In this document: positions 9,321 through 13,039 of the stretch, piece after piece | How positions within the stretch are numbered: position 1 is the first letter of the stretch | Layout of the letters: each line of letters begins with the position of its first letter | DNA from: Cylindrodendrum hubeiense | Taxonomy: Eukaryota; Ascomycota; Sordariomycetes; Hypocreales; Nectriaceae | Reading direction: 5' to 3' | Length of the DNA stretch: 13,039 nucleotides | Assembly: GCA_014621425.1 (NCBI GenBank) | Contig: JAANBB010000726.1 | Coordinates: 1 to 13,039 of the forward strand | The notes under the pieces: generated by a model | The model's database searches: none | The model's input: the letters and a program-made list of their open reading frames with translations, nothing else | Told to the model about the DNA's origin: nothing | Translations under genes and position numbers: made by a program

Positions 9321-9420
9321 TGGAAAGGCTTGGGTAGGCTTGGGTAGGCTTGGGCAGGCTTGGGTCGGCCTGGGTAGGCTTGGATAGGCGTGGGTAGGCT
9401 TGGATAGGCGTGGAAAGGCT
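9321..9420. repeat. 10-bp minisatellite, ten units (consensus TGGGTAGGCT)
   Basis: Ten uninterrupted units, the first and last being identical (TGGAAAGGCT). Units 9371-9390 and 9391-9410 are identical 20-bp pairs, so part of the array grew by doubling two units. A degenerate unit may precede it at 9311-9320. GGG triplets at 9332, 9342, 9352, 9362 and 9372 are separated by exactly 7 nt, which fits the G3-N1-7 G-quadruplex pattern on the + strand. The - strand reads Ala-Tyr-Pro-Ser-Leu-Pro type repeats in every frame, a by-product of the period. Confidence 0.95.
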
Positions 9421-9610
9421 CAGAAGCAGGGTCCTGCTCAACTGCCATGTGGAGAATGCGGCTTCTTCAGCTGAAGAATGGCAAGCCAACAGCAAGGGTT
9501 TTACTCCGTAGCCAGGCCGGATATGAATCGGTGGACCACGCAAGAGGAGAAGGCGACTGGACCAACAAACCCGCCAACAAACTCGACGAGGCAGCCCGAG
9601 GGTGTGGACG

Positions 9611-9630
9611 ACGAGGTTTCACGAGGTTTC
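9611..9630. repeat. 10-bp tandem duplication (ACGAGGTTTC x2)
   Basis: Two perfect adjacent copies, with the first three bases of a third at 9631-9633. A short slippage duplication in intergenic DNA. Confidence 0.85.
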
Positions 9631-9705
9631 ACGCCGGAAAATTCGCAACGTCGCCCAGATGGAGCAGGCGCCTGGGCAGAGGCCAAGTGAGCCTGACGGG
9701 GCGTC

Positions 9706-9778
9706 TTATAAGGTTGTGATAGCTTCCGAACATGAGCCCTGAGCCCTCTCCTCTCGGCCGTTCCTCCTTGCCAATTGG
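9706..9778. promoter_or_regulatory. TATA-like box and CCAATTGG palindrome
   Basis: TATAAGG at 9706-9712 and the 8-bp palindrome CCAATTGG at 9771-9778, which carries a CCAAT box on both strands. These could be promoter elements, but no supported gene starts nearby on either strand, and such short motifs occur by chance. A 7-bp duplication (GAGCCCT) lies between them at 9734-9747. Confidence 0.15.
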
Positions 9779-9788
9779 AGGCTGCGAA

Positions 9789-9832
9789 CAGTCCGTGAGC
9801 AGTCCGTGAGCAGTCCCGGAGCGATCCGTGGG
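9789..9832. repeat. 11-bp tandem repeat CAGTCCGTGAG, about four units
   Basis: Two perfect units (9789-9799, 9800-9810), then CAGTCCCGGAG and CGATCCGTGGG with two or three changes each. The gradient of decay suggests local slippage. Confidence 0.85.
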
Positions 9833-10700
9833 TCCCGTCAACTTACGCAACGCGTGGGTGGATGATTTCCAGGTGCGGTAATTGACATAAAGACGCTAGG
9901 TTAAGTACAGGCATTGCCGGAAATTACCAGGGTATATGGAGTAATGGCCAAAAAGAGGCGTTGTTGACGAGCAACTGCTTCGCCTTGGCCCGTTGCTTTT
10001 GCTCGGTTGATTTCTTCTCCTAGGTTCCATGCCGCCCCAGGGCTTGGTGATTGATGGCTGTAAATGCCAAGGACCCATCTCGAAACAGCATCTCGTGTAC
10101 AGTATCCCGAGTGGTTCATTAGGAGGCCCCGCGATGCGAAGCAGGTCATGGGTGATACAGATGGCATGGGTCGCCGCGAGGGCTTGCTATGAGTGGGATC
10201 CCGAACCCCGATGCCATCAGCATCACAAAGCGCCAGCAATGCAGCTCCGTATCCTATCACACACAAGCCCCGGCCGCTACTGACGCAATCACCATTCATT
10301 CCTCAGTTAGATGGTTAGATGATTAGATGAAGGAATCGCCCCTCTTGTGAATGGGGACGGACCCTGGTGCAAGCTGAGCCTCGTCGACGACCGTTACAGC
10401 CTCGAGTGCCGATCACTACGCGATAGGGTGCCTTGAAATCCCAGACCTCGTGGGTTCTCGGGTGATGGGCAGATGAGCTGGGGAATGCTAGAGGCCTAGC
10501 AGGGGTTGTGCTGATCTTGATCGGTTAACGACGATGAGATGTGAGGCTTGACTAGACAAATGAACAGGCCCTGACATGCCCTCGATTGACGGAAAGCCCC
10601 CATGCGTCGCCCATCGGGTCAACAACGTGGGCCTGGTGATTTCTCTCTACCCTTTACAGGGTTTCATTCCCACGCACAGCTGGAGGTGAAGTCCATCAGA
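9833..10700. other. intergenic stretch without recognisable gene
   Basis: A 132-codon frame on the - strand (9901-10299) and smaller ones do not resemble any family and have no intron-supported extension that I can see. The stretch contains one short 8-bp repeat, listed separately. Confidence 0.5.
10307..10330. repeat. 8-bp tandem repeat TTAGATGA, three units
   Basis: TTAGATGG, TTAGATGA, TTAGATGA in direct succession. Not a telomeric repeat. Confidence 0.8.
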
Positions 10701-10709
10701 AGGCTGCGC

Positions 10710-10768
10710 GGTCTAGGGTAGCCGCATGTTCCGCGTAGCCGCATATTCCGCGTATCCGGTCTAGGGTA
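10710..10768. repeat. 17-bp direct repeat inside an 11-bp flanking direct repeat
   Basis: GTAGCCGCATGTTCCGC (10718-10734) is followed at once by GTAGCCGCATATTCCGC (10735-10751), one base different, then a partial third GTATCCG. The flank GGTCTAGGGTA occurs at 10710-10720 and again at 10758-10768. The pattern looks like nested local duplication rather than an insertion with target-site duplication, since the flank overlaps the repeat unit. Confidence 0.85.
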
Positions 10769-11843
10769 TCATGGTCGTACAACACCTCCGCGATAATGGC
10801 GTAACCGCTCCTGGGTGCCAGGGACGTCGACAGGTCACCACCAGAGCAGAGCTAAATCTCGATAGACTGCTAGTTATTGACAGCATGGTCACCTCATAAC
10901 CCTCAATTATATGTAGCCACAAGCCTTGTGCAAAACCCCCTGCATTGGCTCAGCCGTTGATCATACAATTCAACGACCATGGGTCCGGTTGTTGGGCTTT
11001 GCGACACTACCGTCTCATCCCCAACGACAAAACCGCATACTTCGTACGCATAGGCAAATGAGGGTTTAGGCGACGTAATATAACCTTGGATAAAGCCGGG
11101 GCCCGTCGGTACGATGGCGCTGGAAGTGGACGGCCCATGGTTCTAAGAAACCACCATGTGTTCCATGGTGTATGTAGTGCGACCAGCCATGTGAGGCTTG
11201 TGTAGCACCATACAGAGAGGCCTTCTCAGCAACCCTTGGGAATCCCCATGTCGGCAGGTTGCAGTAAGGCATCCGAAACGCTAAGACACAGCCCAAGAAG
11301 GCACCTTTCGTAGTTGCAATGAGGCCAATGCAGTGGACAATACGCTAGCATCGGTAGGATGTGCTCGAGGTGGGATGCAGTGCGTCCTGTGGCGGTTAAC
11401 CTCGCTTTCCGTTTATCTCACTTTAGGTTGGGCGAGGGCGGAATTGTTCTCTTATTACCACCGACTCGGCGGGCTTGAGAGGAAGCGCCACCACCTTAGT
11501 GAGGTTGAGTCTGGACCCGCCCCAAGATCGGAAGAGTTAGATCCAGAATCGACAAGGGTACCACTGGTTTGGGCCGACCACGAGGGTTAGTCGCTAAGGG
11601 CTAGTTGCCGATCTATCGCTTTGGACGGGCACCAACCAAGGCCGAGCGACGGGCTGGGCGTCGGGGCATTGTGAAATCGTACGTGTTGGAGGCGTGTGGC
11701 TGGCGAGCCAAGTGATCCTCTTCAATTGAGGTGGGGCTACCCATTTTTATTTTTAAACGGGGTGCCTTTTGGCGAGGCCTAGAGGTCTCGGTCAAGATAC
11801 TGGAAACGTCTCAACTGGGAGGTTGGCCACGGTGAAGGTGGGA
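10769..11843. other. intergenic stretch without recognisable gene
   Basis: Somewhat AT-richer around 10840-11060. A small inverted repeat CACCATG/CATGGTG (11152-11158 and 11164-11170, loop of 5) is present but too short to assign a role. Open frames at 11066-11296 (-) and 11333-11590 (+) have no recognisable content. Confidence 0.45.
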
Positions 11844-12077
11844 ATGAATGCAGAACATGAGGATGAGGATGATGATGAGGATGAGGATGACGGCCTTTGT
11901 GGTTTCAAAGCTGCTCGCTACAGCAAGAACGTTGCCTGGCTCACCGCTCAACAGATGGTGACTGCAGGTTGGTGTCAGAGCCAGATTGACACTTGCCTGT
12001 CGCACTCTAGCACAACGCAGCACAACATAACATGTCCTTGTCGCAGACGGCAAGCCAGAGGATGGGACCGAAGTTGA
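11844..12077 (+). CDS. doubtful small ORF with acidic repeat, 77 aa
   Basis: ATG at 11844, TGA at 12075-12077. It begins MNAEHEDEDDDEDEDD, an acidic run produced by a GATGAG microsatellite, and then GLCGFKAARYSKNVAWLTAQQ and a Cys/Arg-rich end. I do not recognise it. The frame is open for about 75 nt upstream without an ATG. It could be a chance frame kept open by the repeat; no introns, neighbours or motifs support it. Confidence 0.12.
   Translation: MNAEHEDEDDDEDEDDGLCGFKAARYSKNVAWLTAQQMVTAGWCQSQIDTCLSHSSTTQHNITCPCRRRQARGWDRS
11858..11891. repeat. GATGAG/GAT microsatellite
   Basis: Imperfect 6-bp and 3-bp units (GAGGAT and GAT) running for about 34 bp. A simple repeat by slippage. Confidence 0.85.
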
Positions 12078-12156
12078 GCGGGGGGGGCGTGGCGAGATGC
12101 ATGGCCACGCCAGCCACAGGACCGAGCTGGCCGTTGAGTTGAATTGCTCCAGCGGA

Positions 12157-12711
12157 CTAGGGAATGATGGGGCCGGTTGGCCGCCAGCAGGGAACTAACT
12201 CAAGTGTGTCCCAAACGGTTGGAGACTCGAAAAGAGAGGGGTGGAAGTTGCTGAGACGAGGCGTTTCACATTGTGCTCGAGTCGAGGGAGACAGAGTTTC
12301 CATGGCCTGGATGGGAGAAGCTATCGAATCTCGGAACCGTAAAGCACCAGACGGCCGCGTGACAGGTTCTGATGGCGGGCAGGCCGGGGAGGGGCCAAGA
12401 GAGAGGTCAGGGAGAAGAGAGTGATGGAATATCGGCGGGGCGAGTGACAACCTGGTAGCATCATCCAAGCTGGTGGAGAGCTGGGTCTTGGTCTTCGCAT
12501 TCCGGGGGATAGCGGGTTGAGGAGCGGACGAGTCGGTGCCAAAGTCGGTGCCGGGAGACATTGGGACCGAGCAGAGAGGGAGGGGGACTGGTGCAGCTGA
12601 CGTTACATACAGCTTGTGGAGAGCGAGCGAGCGGGTGGGCGACTGTGAGGACGATGAGGCTGGAGTGACGAACAAGTTCCCTGATTGTTCAATATTAGTG
12701 CTCTCCGCCAT
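12157..12711 (-). CDS. hypothetical Ser/Pro-rich ORF, 184 aa
   Basis: Read on the - strand from ATG at 12711 to TAG at 12157, beginning MAESTNIEQSGNLFVTP. The product is rich in Ser, Pro, Thr and Leu, with no recognised domain, signal peptide or membrane helix. It includes an in-frame 12-bp duplication giving GTDFGTD (12531-12552). Pyrimidine-ending codons are frequent, which fits coding DNA but also simply reflects the C/T-rich strand. Start context is mediocre (C at -3, G at +4). It may be a real small gene, an exon of a larger gene, or the leader of a gene beyond the window. I do not recognise it. Confidence 0.22.
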   Translation of the reverse strand: MAESTNIEQSGNLFVTPASSSSQSPTRSLALHKLYVTSAAPVPLPLCSVPMSPGTDFGTDSSAPQPAIPRNAKTKTQLSTSLDDATRLSLAPPIFHHSLLPDLSLGPSPACPPSEPVTRPSGALRFRDSIASPIQAMETLSPSTRAQCETPRLSNFHPSLFESPTVWDTLELVPCWRPTGPIIP

Positions 12712-12790
12712 TGGGGCACGACAGGGGGGCACGATGTCCTGCAGGCGTAGTCAAGGCAGAGAGCATCTCGCGTGTCAGCGAACATGGACC

Positions 12791-12858
12791 AGCGACAGCA
12801 GCGACCAGCAGCGACCAGCGGCGACCAGCAGCGACCAGCGACCCGCGACCCGCGACCG
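12791..12858. repeat. second 10-bp minisatellite (GCGACCAGCR) merging into a 7-bp repeat
   Basis: Four clear units at 12801-12840 alternate GCGACCAGCA and GCGACCAGCG, so the real period is a 20-bp pair present twice. A degenerate unit precedes at 12791. At 12841-12858 it passes into ACCCGCG, ACCCGCG, ACCG. The ending is typical of slippage with drift. Confidence 0.9.
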
Positions 12859-13039
12859 AATGGCGGAAGAGCGAGCTGAAGCCAGGGACGGACGGAGTGG
12901 GACGCTGGAGCCTGCTCGGTTGATCCTGGGTAGGCAAGTGGTACGCATGTCGTTGCTTTTTCTCCTCCCGTGACCCAGTCTTGCAAGACGGCATGGAGCA
13001 CGAGGGGAGAGGTCGTGTTCATGGGTTCATCCCATCATC

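Noticed and set aside
9321..9420. CRISPR-like or telomeric array
   Set aside because: There are no spacers, the unit is 10 bp and contiguous, and it does not match the TTAGGG telomere repeat; the host is a eukaryote.
9157..9543. 128-codon Tyr/Pro-rich frame on the - strand
   Set aside because: Its repeats are the 10-bp minisatellite read in protein; a period not divisible by three gives similar peptides in all frames, so the open frame is a composition effect.
10710..10768. Insertion element with target-site duplication
   Set aside because: Only about 37 bp lies between the 11-bp copies, with no terminal inverted repeats or ORF, and the left flank overlaps the repeat unit.
11152..11170. CACCATG/CATGGTG hairpin as a terminator or RNA element
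   Set aside because: A 7-bp stem is expected by chance in several kilobases and no transcript is known there.
12603..13022. Overlapping open frames on both strands at the right edge
   Set aside because: Several frames are open at once over a GC-rich repeat; none has a motif or a consistent coding pattern.

Overview
The window comes from a filamentous ascomycete (Pezizomycotina). It is GC-rich and holds one very long gene interrupted by short spliceosomal introns with fungal signals (GTACGT or GTAAGC donors, CTAAT/CTAAC branch sites 8-15 nt before a CAG/TAG acceptor). The protein architecture is known from fungi. A Sordariomycete-like genome is my guess; the sequence does not fix the species.

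Bases 1-265 form a pyrimidine-rich leader or promoter with two short upstream ORFs. Bases 266-8165 on the + strand encode a group X hybrid histidine kinase, the family of Candida albicans Chk1 and fission yeast Mak2/Mak3. The best model is join(266..2843, 2897..7470, 7521..8165), giving 2598 aa. In order it has a kinase-like domain missing key catalytic residues, a STAND/AAA-type ATPase with Walker A and B, a helical-repeat middle region, a GAF domain, a coiled coil, a HisKA/HATPase_c transmitter, a receiver (REC) domain and a disordered basic tail supplied by the last exon. I see no membrane segment, so the protein is probably a cytoplasmic stress sensor. By family knowledge it would feed an HPt protein (Ypd1/Mpr1 type) and then the Ssk1/Mcs4 and Skn7-type regulators.

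Two places in the gene model are uncertain. A near-perfect intron at 398-516 would break the reading frame if removed, and it is followed directly by a second strong donor (AG|GTATGT). A 42-nt in-frame candidate intron lies at 3338-3379.

Bases 8166-13039 (4.9 kb) contain no gene I recognise. They include the 3' UTR and intergenic DNA with many short tandem repeats. The main one is a ten-copy, 10-bp minisatellite at 9321-9420 whose + strand fits a G-quadruplex pattern. One weak Ser/Pro-rich reading frame (12157-12711, - strand) could be part of another gene. I found no tRNA, rRNA, CRISPR array, transposon ORF or telomeric repeat.

The histidine kinase belongs to a known family. The less ordinary points are its splicing puzzles, its low-complexity insertions and tail, and the repeat-rich spacer.
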